A stretch of 64,000 bases of DNA from positions 186,001 to 250,000 of the forward strand of contig NZ_JBLTYX010000008.1 of assembly GCF_048066115.1 (NCBI RefSeq), in the 5' to 3' direction. Shown one piece after another: positions 1-9,119 of the stretch. The position numbers and the translations under genes were made by a program. Positions within the stretch are counted from its first letter, which is position 1. Each line of letters begins with the position of its first letter. Under the pieces are notes generated by a model. That model was not told the DNA's origin. It saw only the letters and a list, made by a program, of their open reading frames with translations, and searched no databases. The DNA comes from Niveispirillum sp048066115. GTDB lineage: Bacteria > Pseudomonadota > Alphaproteobacteria > Azospirillales > Azospirillaceae.

Positions 1-14
1 GTTTGCGCTGACGC

Positions 15-1088
15 TTACTCCCCCTCCGCCTGCCATCTGCGCAAGGCCGGCAGCACATGCCGGCCGAACAGGTCGCATTCGGCCGCGTGCGGGTAGCCTG
101 ACAGGATGAACGCCTCCAGCCCCAGCGCGTGATAGGCCTTCAGCTTGGCCAGCACCTGGTCCGGATCACCGACGATGGCGGCACCGCAGCCCGACCGGGC
201 GCGGCCGATGCCGGTCCACAGGTTTTCCTCGATATAACCATCCTGCTGCGTCGCCGCCTCGCGCAGTTCCGCCTGACGGCGCACGCCATAGGATTGGGCG
301 TCCAGCGACTTGGCGCGGATGGCCGCCCCGGTTTCCGCGTCCAACTTGGACAGCAGGCGATCGGCGGCGTCGCGCGCTTCCGCTTCCGTATCGCGCACCA
401 CCACATGCACGCGATAGCCGAAACGCAGGGACCGGCCATGGTTGGATGCCCGCTCCCGCAAATCCTTGATGATGCCGGCCACCCCGTCCAGCGTATCGGG
501 CCACATCAGATAGACATCCGCCGCCTTGGCCGCCGCTTCCCGCGCCTCCGTTGACAGGCCGCCGAAATAGAGCGGCGGGCAGCGGCCGGAAACGGTGCGC
601 ACACGCGGTGGGTCCAGCTTCAGCTTGTAGAACTCGCCCTGGAAATCCAGATGCTCGCCGTTCAGCAGCGTCTTCAGGATGTGCATCACCTCCACCGTGC
701 GGTCATAGCGTGGACCCGATGCCAGGGTTTCGCCCGGCAGGTCGCTGGAGATGATGTTGATGGTCAGCCGGCCGTTCAGCATCCGGTCCAGCGTCGCCAC
801 CTGCCGCGCGATCTGCGGTGGCCAGAATTCGCCGCAGCGGATGGCCAGCAGCAGCTTGATCTGCTTCAGCAGCGGTGCAACGGCGCCTGCGAACGCCACC
901 CCGTCGATGCCCAGCTGATAGCCGGACGGCAGCAGCAGGTTGTCGTAACCCAGCTTGTCCGCCGTCTGCGCGATGGTGCGGCAATGGTCGAAGCTGGATT
1001 GCAGTGCCGGGTCGGGCTGCCCCAGGAATTCGAAATCATCATCGCAAAGGGCGGAGAACCAGGCGACTTCCAACGGACGGGCAGACAT
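15..1088 (-). CDS. ssuD: SsuD-like FMNH2-dependent alkanesulfonate monooxygenase (LLM family)
   Basis: A 357-residue luciferase-like (TIM-barrel) flavin-dependent oxidoreductase. Several blocks match the alkanesulfonate monooxygenase SsuD as I remember it: ADVYLMWPDT, FGYRVHVVVRDT, LWTGIGRARSGCG followed by AAIVGDP, and ILSGYPHAAE near the C-terminus. SsuD uses FMNH2 and O2 to release sulfite from organosulfonates in the cytoplasm. No flavin reductase (SsuE) is visible nearby, so reduced flavin must come from elsewhere. The gene is divergent from a Gfo/Idh/MocA oxidoreductase and lies near an SsuABC-like transporter operon, which supports a desulfonation role. The actual sulfonate is unknown. 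At 357 residues it is slightly shorter than classical SsuD (about 380). Confidence 0.8.
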   Translation of the reverse strand: MSARPLEVAWFSALCDDDFEFLGQPDPALQSSFDHCRTIAQTADKLGYDNLLLPSGYQLGIDGVAFAGAVAPLLKQIKLLLAIRCGEFWPPQIARQVATLDRMLNGRLTINIISSDLPGETLASGPRYDRTVEVMHILKTLLNGEHLDFQGEFYKLKLDPPRVRTVSGRCPPLYFGGLSTEAREAAAKAADVYLMWPDTLDGVAGIIKDLRERASNHGRSLRFGYRVHVVVRDTEAEARDAADRLLSKLDAETGAAIRAKSLDAQSYGVRRQAELREAATQQDGYIEENLWTGIGRARSGCGAAIVGDPDQVLAKLKAYHALGLEAFILSGYPHAAECDLFGRHVLPALRRWQAEGE

Positions 1089-1279
1089 GGGACGGGGCCT
1101 TTCATGGAACCGGGTAGGTGAAAGATGGTCGAGATATCGGTGTAATTCAACTCTAATGAATAACGATCAAGTCAAAATTGATTTTGATCATTATTATTTT
1201 GAATATTTTAGTGGACATTCATTTTATATTGTCATTTTATGTTTTCACCTTTTCCATCATTGTTGATGTAGGTGTTTGA
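1089..1279. promoter_or_regulatory. Divergent AT-rich promoter region with palindrome
   Basis: This 191-bp gap separates the divergent monooxygenase and Gfo/Idh genes and is far more AT-rich than its surroundings. It carries a clean inverted repeat TCAAAAT-TG-ATTTTGA at 1172-1187, a plausible operator for a local regulator such as the LysR-type protein at 7.6 kb. Assigning a regulator is inference; the palindrome itself is seen directly. Confidence 0.5.
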
Positions 1280-2359
1280 ATGTCCAAGGTTCGGGTGGCG
1301 GTGATCGGGTCCGGCATGATGGGGGTGGAGCATCTGGCCAACCTTGCGCTGTTTGATGAGGTGGCGGTTGTGGCGCTGGTCGATCCGGTGCCGTCCTCGC
1401 TGCAATACGCGTCCGGCAAAGTGGCGGGTGCGGCGCATTTCACAAGCGTCACCGACCTGCTTGCCAGCGGCACGAAACCGGACGCGGTGATCATCGCCTC
1501 GCCCAACCACACCCATCATGATGTGCTGGCGCCCTTGTTCGAGACCGACCTGCATATCCTGTGCGAAAAGCCGCTCTGTTCCGATCTGGACGATGCCAAG
1601 CGGGTGGCGGAACGGGCGGCGGCGCACCGGGGCGTGTTCTGGGTCGGCATGGAATACCGCTTCATGCCGCCGGCCGCCGAATTCATCGCCCAGGTGCATG
1701 GCGGCCGCGTCGGGCGGCTGGTGATGCTGGCCATGCGCGAACACCGGTTCCCATTCCTGCCCAAGGTCGGCGACTGGAACCGGTTCAGCCGCAATACCGG
1801 CGGGACGATGGTGGAGAAATGCTGCCATTTCTTCGACCTGATGCGCCTGATCGTGCGGGCGGAACCGGTACGCGTGCATTGCTCCGGCGCCATGGATGTC
1901 AACCATCTGGATGAACGCTATGGCGGGCAGCGGCCGGACATCATCGATAACAGTTACACGGTGGTGGATTTCGATAATGGCGTGCGGGCCATGCTGGATC
2001 TCTGCATGTTCGCCGACGGGGCGGAGCAGCAGGAGGAACTGGCGGCCACGGGCGACAAGGCCCGGCTGGAGGTGTTCGTGCCGTCCGGCGAACTGATCTA
2101 CAGCCCGCGCGTCGGCTTCCGTCAGCCCAAGCAGGTGGAACGCACGCTTGTCGGCGTGGACAAGCGCCTGCTGGCTGTCGGTGCCCATCACGGCGCCACC
2201 CATTACCAGCACCGCGCCTTTCTGGATGCCATCCTGAAGGGTGCGCCTGTGCAGGTGACGGCCGATGACGGCCTGCGCGCGGTCGCCATGGGCACGGCGG
2301 CGGAGATCAGCGCGCGGGAGAAGCGCGTGGTGGAACTGTCGGAACTGGGCCTGGGCTGA
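1280..2359 (+). CDS. Gfo/Idh/MocA family NAD(P)-dependent oxidoreductase
   Basis: A 359-residue protein starting VAVIGSGMMGVEHL, a Rossmann dinucleotide-binding motif (GxGxxG), followed near residue 97 by CEKPLCSDLDDA, the conserved EKP motif of the Gfo/Idh/MocA family. These enzymes oxidise or reduce sugars, inositols and related polyols using NAD(P). It faces away from the SsuD-like monooxygenase and shares its promoter region, so the two may be co-regulated. That makes a sugar-like or aldehyde product of desulfonation a possible substrate. The start ATG follows an AT-rich leader without a strong ribosome site. The substrate cannot be told from sequence. Confidence 0.85.
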   Translation: MSKVRVAVIGSGMMGVEHLANLALFDEVAVVALVDPVPSSLQYASGKVAGAAHFTSVTDLLASGTKPDAVIIASPNHTHHDVLAPLFETDLHILCEKPLCSDLDDAKRVAERAAAHRGVFWVGMEYRFMPPAAEFIAQVHGGRVGRLVMLAMREHRFPFLPKVGDWNRFSRNTGGTMVEKCCHFFDLMRLIVRAEPVRVHCSGAMDVNHLDERYGGQRPDIIDNSYTVVDFDNGVRAMLDLCMFADGAEQQEELAATGDKARLEVFVPSGELIYSPRVGFRQPKQVERTLVGVDKRLLAVGAHHGATHYQHRAFLDAILKGAPVQVTADDGLRAVAMGTAAEISAREKRVVELSELGLG

Positions 2360-2377
2360 ACAAGCCTGCATGGGGCG

Positions 2378-3124
2378 TCACCCGGCCGGTGGCCGGGGGG
2401 CACCCAGCAGATGTTCTAGGATCGTGCCCTCCAATGCCGCGAACGCCGCATCGCCGCGGCGGCGGGGGCGGGGCAGGTCGATGGACAGGTCCAGCGTCAC
2501 CCCGCCCGCATCGATCAGCAGCACGCGGTCGGCCAGGGCCACCGCCTCTCCCACATCATGGGTGACCAGCAGGGCGGTGAAGCCCTGTACCCGCCACACG
2601 CCCTCCAGCAGCGCCTGCATCTCGATCCTGGTCAGGGCGTCCAGCGCGCCCAGCGGCTCATCCAGGGCCAGCAGGGTCGGGTGGCTGACCAGGGCGCGGG
2701 CCAGGGCCACGCGCTGGCGCTGCCCACCCGACAGGGTGGACGGCCATTCGCCGGCCTTGTCGGAGAGCCCGACATCGGCCAGCGCTTCGCGCGCCGCGGC
2801 GGCGGCATCCGGCCCGTCGGCCTTCTCCCCCAGCCCCACGGCGACATTGGCCTCCACGCTGGCCCAGGGCAGCAGGCGCGGTTCCTGGAACACCAGGCGG
2901 GCATGGGCGGCGTCGCTGTCACCGCTGATCGTGCCGGCACTGGGCGGTTCCAGCCCCAGTACCACGCGCAACAGCGTGCTTTTCCCGCAGCCGCTCTTGC
3001 CGACGATGGCGACGAAACTGCCCGGTTCGATCTCCAGGTCGATATCGTGCAGCACCGGCACCTCGCCGAAGCGCTTGGCAATGCCGCGCAGGGACAGGGA
3101 CGCGCCCTTGTTGTTGCTCATCAT
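2378..3124 (-). CDS. ABC transporter ATP-binding protein, SsuB/TauB-like
   Basis: A 248-residue ABC ATPase with Walker A GKSGCGKSTLL (about residues 41-51), signature LSGGQRQRVALARAL, Walker B LLALDEPLGALD and switch VTHDVGEAVALADR. The pattern is typical of nitrate/sulfonate/taurine importers. The start was placed at the tandem ATG ATG at 3124-3119, just after the permease stop, because upstream in-frame sequence looks like out-of-frame permease code. It is the last gene of the TonB receptor-SsuA-SsuC-SsuB-like operon and energises uptake across the inner membrane. A GGCC-rich hairpin overlaps its last codons and may help terminate transcription. Confidence 0.85.
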   Translation of the reverse strand: MMSNNKGASLSLRGIAKRFGEVPVLHDIDLEIEPGSFVAIVGKSGCGKSTLLRVVLGLEPPSAGTISGDSDAAHARLVFQEPRLLPWASVEANVAVGLGEKADGPDAAAAAREALADVGLSDKAGEWPSTLSGGQRQRVALARALVSHPTLLALDEPLGALDALTRIEMQALLEGVWRVQGFTALLVTHDVGEAVALADRVLLIDAGGVTLDLSIDLPRPRRRGDAAFAALEGTILEHLLGAPRPPAG

Positions 3125-3132
3125 CGTTCCCC

Positions 3133-3906
3133 TCAGCGGCGATAGGCGGGGTTCCAGCGCAGGAAGCGCCGTTCCAGCGCCTTCGTGGCCGTATCGGCCA
3201 GCTTGCCCAGCAGGGCGTAGATCAGGATCGACAGCACCACCACATCGGTGCGCATGAATTCCCGGGCATTCATCGCCATATGGCCGATGCCGGACTTGGC
3301 GGCGATGGTCTCCGCCACGATCAGGGTCAGCCACATGATGCCCAGCGCATAACGCAGGCCGACCAGGATGGAGGGCAGGGCGCCCGGCAGGATCACCCGG
3401 CGGAACAGCCGTCCAGGCCGCATGCCATAGACCCGCCCCATCTCGATCAGTTGCGGATCGACATTGCGGATGCCATGCAGGGTGTTCAGATAGATCGGGA
3501 AGAACACGCCCAGCGCCACCAGGAACAGCCGCGCCTCCTCCTCGATCCCGAACCAGATGATGACCATGGGGATCAGCGCCAGATGCGGCACATTGCGCAC
3601 CATCTGCAAGGTCGGGTCCAGCAGCCGTTCGCCCAGCCGTGACAGGCCGGTCAGCAGGCCCAGCGCGAAGCCAATGCCCCCGCCGATCAGCAGCCCGGCC
3701 ACGGCGCGCAGCGCGCTGACGCCCAGATTATGCGGCAAGGTGCCGTCCAGCGTCAGCGTCCAGGCCGATGCCAGCACCGCCAGCGGGGCCGGCAGGATGT
3801 TGGATGGCAGCCAGCCCAGGCTGGAACTGGCCTGCCACAAAAGCAGCAAAGCCCCCGGCACGATCCAGGCCAGGGGCAGCGTCTCGGTATTCTTCAAACT
3901 TCTCAT
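3133..3906 (-). CDS. ABC transporter permease, SsuC-like
   Basis: A 257-residue inner-membrane permease with about six hydrophobic segments. The EAA-loop region EMGRVYGMRPGRLFRRVILP followed by GALPSILVGLR contacts the ATPase in BPD-type importers. The ATG at 3906 overlaps the stop of the preceding SsuA-like gene (ATGA), which both fixes the start and implies translational coupling. Family knowledge (SsuC/TauC/NrtB) suggests import of sulfonates or related anions; the sulfonate reading rests on the SsuD-like gene nearby. Confidence 0.85.
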   Translation of the reverse strand: MRSLKNTETLPLAWIVPGALLLLWQASSSLGWLPSNILPAPLAVLASAWTLTLDGTLPHNLGVSALRAVAGLLIGGGIGFALGLLTGLSRLGERLLDPTLQMVRNVPHLALIPMVIIWFGIEEEARLFLVALGVFFPIYLNTLHGIRNVDPQLIEMGRVYGMRPGRLFRRVILPGALPSILVGLRYALGIMWLTLIVAETIAAKSGIGHMAMNAREFMRTDVVVLSILIYALLGKLADTATKALERRFLRWNPAYRR

Positions 3907-4892
3907 GCGCCCTTCCACCCCGTCCAGGCGGCGTCTTCGATACGGATGGGGGCGGGGATGATGCCCAGCCGGTGGAACCGATCGGCCACCAGTTGCTGTG
4001 CCGCCACCACGTCCGGCGTGATGGGGGTATAGGCGAAGTCGGACCGGTCCACCGTGTCGCGCAGCAGGTCCAGCGGCAGCCCTGTTTCCTTCGCCATCAG
4101 TTCGGCCATCGCACCCCGGTTCTGTTCCGCCCAATGCCCATCGGCGGCCAGCGCACTCATCGCCGCTGCCAGCAGCGGCGCATGCTCGTCGGCAAAGGCA
4201 CGGTTGGCCAGGGCATAGCCGGCGCTGCTGATCCGCTCCTCCGGCCCGTTGAAGGACAGGTTGCGGGCACCATTGTTGCGGATGGCCAATGTGTAATAGG
4301 GGTCCCAGATCACCCAGCCATCGATGCCACCCTGGGTGAAGGCCGCCGCCGCATCGGCCGGGCCCAGATTGACGACTTCAACGTCATCCAGGGTCAGGCC
4401 GGCGCGTTCCAGCGCCACCACGGCGATGTTATGGGCCGACGATCCGCGCGTGAAGGCCAGCTTGCGGCCCTTCAGGTCGGCAATGCTGTTCAGGCCGGAA
4501 TTGGCGGGGGTCAGGATGCCCCCCGCCTTGCCGGACAGTTTCTGCACGGCGGTATAGACCAGCGGCGCGCCGGCCGCCTGGGCGAAGATGGGCGGGGTAT
4601 CACCCGTCCCGCCCAGGTCGATGCCGCCCACGGCCAGCGCCTCCAGCAGGGGCGGGCCGGACGCGAACTCCACCCATTCCACCTTGGCGGCCCCGGCCTT
4701 CAGCAGCGCCTTGTCGAACTCACCCCGCTGCTTGGCCAGCAGGAAGACGCCATTCTTCTGATAGCCGACGCGCAGTTTGGTGCCATCGCCCGCCTTGTCC
4801 CCGCCGCAGCCGGCCAGAAGGACGGCACCCCCCAGCGAGGCGGCCAGCAGGGAACGGCGGGTCAGGTGGGTGGAATTCCAGGCCATGGTCAC
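3903..4892 (-). CDS. SsuA-like periplasmic substrate-binding lipoprotein
   Basis: A 329-residue solute-binding protein with a twin-arginine-like start TRRSLLAASLGG and a lipobox LLAGC, so it is probably lipid-anchored. The body, with KLRVGYQKNGVFLLAKQRG near the start and a GWVIWDPYYTLA block, fits the aliphatic-sulfonate/nitrate binding family (SsuA/NMT1-like). The first codon could be GTG at 4892, whose GTGA overlaps the TonB receptor stop, or ATG at 4886. It delivers substrate to the downstream permease and ATPase. The ligand is predicted from context to be an organosulfonate. Confidence 0.85.
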   Translation of the reverse strand: MTMAWNSTHLTRRSLLAASLGGAVLLAGCGGDKAGDGTKLRVGYQKNGVFLLAKQRGEFDKALLKAGAAKVEWVEFASGPPLLEALAVGGIDLGGTGDTPPIFAQAAGAPLVYTAVQKLSGKAGGILTPANSGLNSIADLKGRKLAFTRGSSAHNIAVVALERAGLTLDDVEVVNLGPADAAAAFTQGGIDGWVIWDPYYTLAIRNNGARNLSFNGPEERISSAGYALANRAFADEHAPLLAAAMSALAADGHWAEQNRGAMAELMAKETGLPLDLLRDTVDRSDFAYTPITPDVVAAQQLVADRFHRLGIIPAPIRIEDAAWTGWKGA

Positions 4893-7228
4893 TCCCCGAA
4901 CTTCACACGCAGCGACACGCCGGCATAGCGGTCCGCCTCACGCGGGATGACATAACGCAGCGCACTTCCCGGACCGCCGGGGGCGATCTGGATGGGGAAG
5001 CTCTGGTCGAACAGGTTATTCACGAACAGCGACAGGCGATAGCGGTCTTCCTTATCGGAGATCGCGAAACCGACATTCACCAGATCGTAGGAATGGATGC
5101 GCAGCAGCGGGTTGTTGCCCAGGTCGGAGAACTGGCTGCTGGTATAGGCATAGTTGGCGTTCAGGTGGAAATCGACCGGCAGATTGTCGGTGGCGATGGT
5201 GTATTCCCCACCCACCGACAGCTTCCATTTCGGCGCCAGCGGCAGCGGCTCGCCCTTGCGGGCACTGGTCAGCACGCCGGTGGCATCGCGGAACTTCTCG
5301 ATTTGCGCGTCGGTATAGGCCAGACCCGCCGTGATGTTGAAATCCTCCGTCACCCGCAACTGGCTGTCGATTTCGATGCCCTTGGTGGAGACCTCACCGG
5401 CATTGGTCAGGCGGGTGATGACGACGCCGTTCAGCGTGTCGAAATTATTGGCCTGGAAATTATCGTACTTCGACCAGAAGCCGGCGATATTGACCAGGGC
5501 ACGGCGGTCGAACAGTTCAGACTTCACGCCCGCCTCGTACGCGTCCACCGTCTCCGCCTTGATCAGGTTGCGCTGGTTGGCGGCCTGGTTGAAGAAGACG
5601 TTGAAGGCCGGGCCCTTGTAGCCACGGCTGTAGGTGGCATAGGTGGCGACCTCATTGGTCACCTTGTAGGACAGGCCGGCCTTGCCCGAGACATTGTCCT
5701 TGCTGGCCTTGTCCACCCAGCCGGACAGGTCGCGGCGGATGCCCGGCAGATCGATCGGGGCCTGCGAGGGTACGCGGTTATGGTACGCCTCCAGCTTGTC
5801 ATGGGTCAGGCGCAGGCCGGCGATGGCCGACAATTGGTCGGTCAGGCGCAGCGTGCCCTGGGCGAAGCCGGCGATGGTCTCGCTCTTCGATCCGAAAGTG
5901 GCCGACGAGGTGCCGGAGACATAGTTGGACGCCCCGGGCAGGCAAGGGCGCTGGCCCGTGCTGTCGATCGCCAGCGTGCTGGCCGTGCAGATTGTGGTGT
6001 CGCGGGTAAACGTACGGTCGCCCTTGGAATTGGCGTAATAGGCGCCGGCCACATATTCCAGCGTCTGGCCCGACGGCGACGCGATGCGCAGTTCCTGGCT
6101 GAAGGTGCGGTTGTCCTGCGGGCCGTAATCATGCAACTGGGCGAAGGCCGTGCCGACATAGGGCGCGGTGCGGTCCAGCCAGTCACCGTCGCGCTGGCCC
6201 CAGATGTCCCATTCGCGCCAGGCGGTGATCGACGTGATCGTGTGGTCGCCGACGCTATAGTCGGCCTGGGCGGAGAAGCCCCAGCCTTCCTCTTCCGACA
6301 GGCTGGCCTCGTTATGGCGGACCTGCCGGGTCTTGTCGCCCTTCAGGTCGATGCCGGACAGGAGCGACAGCAGAGCCGCCTGGTTGGCGCCGGCGACCGG
6401 GCTGGTGCCGATCACTTCCGCCAGGCTGTCATCATCGGCCTTGCGGTAATCGGCGATGAAGGTCCAGGTCAGGGCGTCGGACGCGTCCCATTCCACCACG
6501 CCGCGCACGCCCTTGCGGTCATAGCCGTTGACCTTGGACTTCTTGGCCGCCGGGTCGGCGGTATAGAGGTTGGTGATGTTGCCGTCATAGGTGCCGGTGA
6601 AGCCGGTCAGGCGGGCACGCACCGTGTCGGACAGCGGCAGGTCCACGGCGACCTTGCCCTTGTATTCGCTGCCTTCGGCGGCGGTCAGTTCCACCGTGCC
6701 GCCGAATTTGTCACCCGGCCGCTTGGTCACCAGATTGACCACACCGGCCGACGCGTTTTTGCCGAACAAGGTGCCCTGCGGCCCGCGCAGCACCTCGATC
6801 CGTTCCACGTCGTACAGATCGCCGAACGCCTCACCCGCGCGGCCCAGGACGACGCCATCCAGCACGAAGGCCACGCTGCTTTCCGCCGCGATGGCGAAAT
6901 TGATGGTGCCCACGCCGCGCAGGAACAGCGAACTGTCCAGCGAGGTGCCGCCCTTGCGGAAATTCAGGCTGGGGATCAGGGTCTGCAACCCTTCGATTGT
7001 CGTGCCCGGCCGGTTGTCCAGCGTGGAGGCCGCGACCACGGCCACCGAGGCCGGCACATCCTGCAGGCGCTGGGCGCGCTTCTGCGCGGTGACGATGATC
7101 TCCTCCAGCACGATGGGGCCGTCATTGGCCACCTGTGCGAAGGCGGGCAGGCTGGTCAGGGCGGTGGCGCCAAGCAGAAGGCCAGCGATGAGGGGGCGGG
7201 TCGAAACCCGATTGTTCTGATGGGACAT
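4889..7228 (-). CDS. TonB-dependent outer-membrane receptor (sulfonate operon)
   Basis: A 779-residue TonB-dependent receptor: signal peptide ending near SLPAFA, a TonB-box/plug start EEIIVTAQKRAQRLQDVP, plug motif VERIEVLRGPQGTLFGKNAS, then a beta-barrel ending in an aromatic-poor VSLRVKFGE. The plug style is the one common in sphingomonads and Caulobacter-like bacteria. It heads an operon whose next gene overlaps its stop codon by GTGA, so the receptor and an SsuABC-like importer are made together. The implied job is active outer-membrane uptake of the sulfonate handled by the inner-membrane system. A TonB receptor physically fused to an ssu-type operon is less common than the ssu genes alone. 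Confidence 0.9.
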   Translation of the reverse strand: MSHQNNRVSTRPLIAGLLLGATALTSLPAFAQVANDGPIVLEEIIVTAQKRAQRLQDVPASVAVVAASTLDNRPGTTIEGLQTLIPSLNFRKGGTSLDSSLFLRGVGTINFAIAAESSVAFVLDGVVLGRAGEAFGDLYDVERIEVLRGPQGTLFGKNASAGVVNLVTKRPGDKFGGTVELTAAEGSEYKGKVAVDLPLSDTVRARLTGFTGTYDGNITNLYTADPAAKKSKVNGYDRKGVRGVVEWDASDALTWTFIADYRKADDDSLAEVIGTSPVAGANQAALLSLLSGIDLKGDKTRQVRHNEASLSEEEGWGFSAQADYSVGDHTITSITAWREWDIWGQRDGDWLDRTAPYVGTAFAQLHDYGPQDNRTFSQELRIASPSGQTLEYVAGAYYANSKGDRTFTRDTTICTASTLAIDSTGQRPCLPGASNYVSGTSSATFGSKSETIAGFAQGTLRLTDQLSAIAGLRLTHDKLEAYHNRVPSQAPIDLPGIRRDLSGWVDKASKDNVSGKAGLSYKVTNEVATYATYSRGYKGPAFNVFFNQAANQRNLIKAETVDAYEAGVKSELFDRRALVNIAGFWSKYDNFQANNFDTLNGVVITRLTNAGEVSTKGIEIDSQLRVTEDFNITAGLAYTDAQIEKFRDATGVLTSARKGEPLPLAPKWKLSVGGEYTIATDNLPVDFHLNANYAYTSSQFSDLGNNPLLRIHSYDLVNVGFAISDKEDRYRLSLFVNNLFDQSFPIQIAPGGPGSALRYVIPREADRYAGVSLRVKFGE

Positions 7229-7594
7229 AATGATCCGGGCTCCCAGAATTCAACAGGCCGTCTCTTGCGGCATGGCGGGGATCGTGCCGATCTATTCCTA
7301 CTTGGTCAATAGGAATTTAAGTGAATTGTGTTGTTTGTGAAAAATCAACACATGTTTGTGTGGTATATTCGTGAGCGCAAAATGGCCCGGACATGTTTCC
7401 ATGCCAGACGGAAGGTACGCCTTTGTTTCCGGGCGGTGACAGGCGATTATGGATGATCCGCCCTCTTTTTCCGGTTTCTCGGCATTCATATTAAACATTA
7501 AAAAAATGTGAATAATGGAATTATACTGACGTAATTGCGCCTATCGCTTCCAATCGAATTGCATGATCCACCCATACGTGAATACTATGGGCAA
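7229..7594. promoter_or_regulatory. Divergent promoter region, TonB receptor / LysR gene
   Basis: A 366-bp AT-rich stretch with no convincing gene. It holds two inverted repeats: ATTCCTA (7294-7300) with TAGGAAT (7310-7316), and GTGTTG (7328-7333) with CAACAC (7346-7351). Either could be the operator of the adjacent LysR-type regulator, since such regulators normally bind divergent promoters containing T-N11-A dyads. No clear -35/-10 pair stands out by eye. Confidence 0.5.
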
Positions 7595-8508
7595 ATGCGG
7601 ATGCGACAGATCGAGGCGTTCAGGGCGGTGATGATGACCGGCGGGGTGACCGCCGCGGCGTCGATGCTGTCCATTTCACAGCCATCGGTCAGTAGATTGA
7701 TCGCCGACCTGGAATATTCGGTGGGATTCCCACTGTTCGAACGGCGGGGCAGTCGCATGCACCCGACACCCAGGCCGACACCTTGTACGAGACGGTGCAG
7801 CGTTCCTTTACCGGGCTGGACCTGCTGGACCTGCTGGCCCAGGCGGCGCGGCGTATCCGGGCGCATCCGGTGGGCACCGTGCGGCTGGCCGTGCTGCCCA
7901 ATTTCGCCATCACCGTGCTGCCACCCGTGCTGGCGCAGTTCCACCGGCTTTATCCGGAAGTGAAGGTGACGGTGGAGGCGCTGGGCCACCGTGCCGTGGA
8001 GGATCGGGTATTCCTGGGTCAGGCCGATCTTGGCATCGGCGTCGTCGCCCCACCGCGCGACGGCATCCGCGCCGACCTGCTGGCCCGCGCCCGCTATCTC
8101 TGCGCCTTGCCGCCCGGTCACCGGCTGGCGGACAAGGCGATGATCCATGTCACCGATTTGGGCGGTGAGCGGTTCATCGGCCCCATGCATGAGGCGGACG
8201 CCTTGTGGAACGGCATCGATGCCGCCCTGACGACGGCGGATGTGGAGATCGTGCGCATGCTGGAATGCCAGCAGTCGCTGCCCATGTATGCCTATGTGGA
8301 GGCGGGGCTGGGCATTTCCATCGTCGAGCCCTTCTCCGCCCGGCTGTTCCGACGGGTGGGGGTGGTGACGCGGCCGGTGGAACCGCTGATCAGCCTGGAT
8401 TTCACCCTGATCGAACCGGATATCGGCCCGACCCCGCCGCCCATCTGCTGGCTGCGTGAGGCGATCAAGCGGGAGGCTGACACTGCGATGGCTGAAGCCG
8501 AACGATAA
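7595..8508 (+). pseudogene. LysR-family transcriptional regulator, interrupted by a -1 frameshift
   Basis: The N-terminal winged helix is read from ATG 7595 (or 7601): MRMRQIEAFRAVMMTGG, then SISQPSVSRLIADLE, ending at LFERRGSRMHPT. From about 7768 the family pattern continues in another frame as TQADTLYETVQRSF and runs to a stop at 8506-8508 with a full LysR effector domain. Adding one base to the short C run near 7769-7771 would restore a normal protein of about 304 residues. It is therefore a recent single-base deletion or a sequencing error. Placement between the sulfonate operon and the dgoK/dgoA operon makes either a target. Reading the second part as a separate gene starting at a TTG near 7783 would be misleading. 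Confidence 0.8.
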
Positions 8509-8510
8509 GG

Positions 8511-9119
8511 TCAGCTGCCGCCATAGGCCTGTATCAACCGCCGGGCCCGTTCCCCCACCGCGTCCGCCAGCATCCCCGGCCGGTACAGTTCCCCGCCGAT
8601 GCCGAACCCGTCCGTCCCGGCCGCGCGCCAAGCCGCCATCTCCGCCGCTCCCACGCCGCCCACAGCATAAAGCTTCACATCCGCCGGCATCACCGCCTTC
8701 AGCGCCTGCAAATGACCGGGACCGCAACTGCCAGCGGGGAACAGTTTCAGGTGCCGTGCCCCCGCCGCGATGGCGCGAAACGCCTCGGTCGCGGTGGCAA
8801 AGCCCGGCATCACCACCATGTTCCGTTCCAGCGCCCGGCCGATCACCGATGGATCGATATTGGGTGTCACGATCAATCGCCCGCCAGCCTTTGCCACATC
8901 ATCGACGGCCTGCGGCGTCAGCACCGTGCCGGCCCCGATCAGGCACTTGTCGCCATGCCGCCGCGCCAAAATCCCGATGCTGGCCAGCGGGTCGGGCGAA
9001 TTCAACGGCACCTCGATCAGGCGCCAGCCGGTCGCCACCAGCTCATCACCGATACCGGCAACCTCCGCCGGTGTGATGCCGCGCAGGATGGCGACCAGGG
9101 GGGGCGTTGGCAGGATCAT
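8511..9119 (-). CDS. dgoA: 2-dehydro-3-deoxy-6-phosphogalactonate (KDPGal) aldolase
   Basis: A 202-residue class I aldolase of the KDPG/KDPGal (Eda/DgoA) family. The Schiff-base lysine lies in HLKLFPAG (Lys125) and the partner glutamate in LIEVPLNS (Glu36). It splits the phosphorylated ketodeoxy acid into pyruvate and glyceraldehyde 3-phosphate. Its ATG at 9119 overlaps the stop of the upstream DgoK gene (ATGA), so kinase and aldolase are coupled, which favours KDPGal over KDPG as substrate. It ends 2 nt from the convergent LysR gene. Confidence 0.88.
   Translation of the reverse strand: MILPTPPLVAILRGITPAEVAGIGDELVATGWRLIEVPLNSPDPLASIGILARRHGDKCLIGAGTVLTPQAVDDVAKAGGRLIVTPNIDPSVIGRALERNMVVMPGFATATEAFRAIAAGARHLKLFPAGSCGPGHLQALKAVMPADVKLYAVGGVGAAEMAAWRAAGTDGFGIGGELYRPGMLADAVGERARRLIQAYGGS

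Noticed and set aside
2381..2400. CCCGGCC-GGT-GGCCGGG hairpin as a terminator for the SsuB-like gene
   Set aside because: It lies inside the last codons of the gene and lacks a T run, so I mention it but do not call it.
5093..7312. A 739-codon open frame on the plus strand opposite the TonB receptor
   Set aside because: It mirrors the receptor gene, is rich in His/Gln/Arg/Gly with no domain pattern, and arises from GC-rich codon bias on the other strand.
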